From JAFGSZ01 sp964492185 (lineage in GTDB: Bacteria; Bacteroidota; Bacteroidia; Bacteroidales; UBA10428): 35,238 bases of DNA. Position 1 is the first letter of the stretch; every line of letters begins with the position of its first letter. Both the position numbers and the translations under genes were made by a program. The DNA lies in NCBI GenBank assembly GCA_964492185.1, contig CAZBJH010000021.1:1-35238 (forward strand). Reading direction: 5' to 3'. The notes below the pieces were generated by a model. The model was not told where the DNA came from. It saw only the letters and a program-made list of their open reading frames with translations, and did no database searches. Shown piece by piece: positions 34,529 through 35,238 of the stretch.

Positions 34529-34719
34529 AAATGTTCTTTAGTGGCCAACTCTTTTATGCTCCTGTGTACCAACTCGTCGGTACCCCTTTGATGGCAAAGG
34601 CCTATAATGGCACTTGCCTGGAAATAAGCTTCCCCGCCTGCTGCATGTAATTTGTCATCGGCCTCTTTACAGTTGCCTATGTTCGTGTAGATGACATTGT
34701 CCGGCTTGTCGAAATCCAT
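34495..34719 (-). pseudogene. IS4/IS1380-like transposase fragment
   Basis: This 74-codon frame contains DNVIYTNIGNCKEADDKLHA, IIGLCHQRGTDELVHRS and IKELATKEHLPFKPFG, which resemble the region after the catalytic core of DDE transposases common in Bacteroidetes. Normal proteins exceed 400 aa, so this is a small internal piece. Its last codons overlap, in another frame, the start of the antitoxin remnant, marking a junction near 34515-34530. It begins 3 bases after the RHS stop. The call is from remembered motifs. Confidence 0.6.
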
Positions 34720-34722
34720 TAT

Positions 34723-35229
34723 TTACTGTGCTGATCCGTCGCAATTTAGTTTGGTAAATATACACCGCCTATATTTCTTCCATGACTTGAGCTTACTGGC
34801 AAATTCAACATATCCCCGTTCTGCCTTGCCTTTTTTGAGTTTATTGAACATTTGGGTTCCCATCTCACCCAACGCATCAACTGTCTTCCCTAGAAATCCT
34901 TTTAATGAACCATCCCTTCTTAAACCTCTACCTGCATAGTCAGACTTGTTACCATCACTTCCTACTGTGTATAAATTTCCATCCTCATATAGAATTCTTT
35001 CATTTCGGTAGCTTATCCAAATAGAATTTCCATTTATATCGACAAGAGCAATAGGATTATTAGCTGCATATTGGTAAGGAGAGATAGAATAATATTTCTC
35101 TGCAAACCTATCTTGCGTAAAAAATCTCTCCAACGTCGCATCATACATCCTCACCCCGTAATCATACCAAACTACTCCCAAAAGGGGTAATTCAGGATTT
35201 GTTTCCTGCTTCCGGATTAAACAGCTTAT
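34723..35229 (-). pseudogene. C-terminal end of an RHS-repeat protein
   Basis: The frame carries the RHS core signature: WYDYGVRMYDATLERFFTQD, then SPYQYAANNPIALVDINGNS. RHS proteins are large exported cages that carry a variable C-terminal toxin. After the core comes a variable tail of about 100 residues (ILYEDGNLYTVGSDG, GFLGKTVDALGEMGTQMF, ending CIFTKLNCDGSAQ) that resembles only the beginning of known RHS effector tails. Upstream an in-frame TGA at 35230-35232 closes the frame only 16 codons before the TTG at 35181, so this piece is either a silent cassette or frameshifted. The rest would lie beyond the window. Confidence 0.7.
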
Positions 35230-35238
35230 TCAAAGAAC

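Overview
The window looks like a Bacteroidetes chromosome, probably of the Bacteroidales/Marinilabiliales type. The signs are a long SecA with the Bacteroidetes insertion, two proteins ending in type IX secretion (T9SS) sorting domains, TAnnTTTG-like promoter boxes with no Shine-Dalgarno sequences, the LL-diaminopimelate aminotransferase route to lysine, and glycoside hydrolases of families used on plant or algal glycans. No rRNA, tRNA or CRISPR array was seen.

Layout. 1-7.7 kb is housekeeping: secA (+), then on the minus strand ligA, a conserved Lys/Glu-rich protein and dapA. Inverted copies of one MITE-like repeat lie at the left edge and at 7979-8098, so they bracket this block. 8.1-16.7 kb (+) is a compact run: a T9SS-secreted lysyl-endopeptidase-like serine protease, a 952-aa protein with ten TPR-like units, and a BtuF/BtuC/BtuD-type ABC importer, closed by a small two-helix membrane protein. 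17.1-20.1 kb encodes a secreted modular GH30 enzyme with a ricin-type lectin domain and a T9SS tail. 20.2-23.6 kb holds dapL (-) divergent from lysA and dapF (+). With dapA at 4-4.9 kb these give most of the DapL variant of meso-DAP/lysine synthesis; dapB is not here. The DapF has Ser where the first catalytic Cys should be. 23.8-27.5 kb is a SNF2 helicase with two SWIM motifs, flanked by inverted copies of a 68-bp repeat.

27.5-35.2 kb is an accessory region. It opens with palindromic repeats, a VapC-like toxin remnant and a structured stretch resembling the 5' part of a group II intron. A carbohydrate island follows: GH29 alpha-L-fucosidase, a broken LamG/GH43 chimera, a 61-bp tandem repeat, and a GH146/GH127 beta-L-arabinofuranosidase. 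It ends with an 83-bp inverted-repeat element, a decayed ParE-type toxin-antitoxin pair, a transposase remnant and the end of an RHS protein. Intact enzymes between remnants of mobile and toxin genes suggest an insertion hot spot.

The best candidates for new biology are the protease/TPR/ABC-importer run, which may couple extracellular proteolysis to uptake of a cofactor or metal chelate, and the Ser-variant DapF beside DapL. All family calls come from reading motifs; no database search was run.
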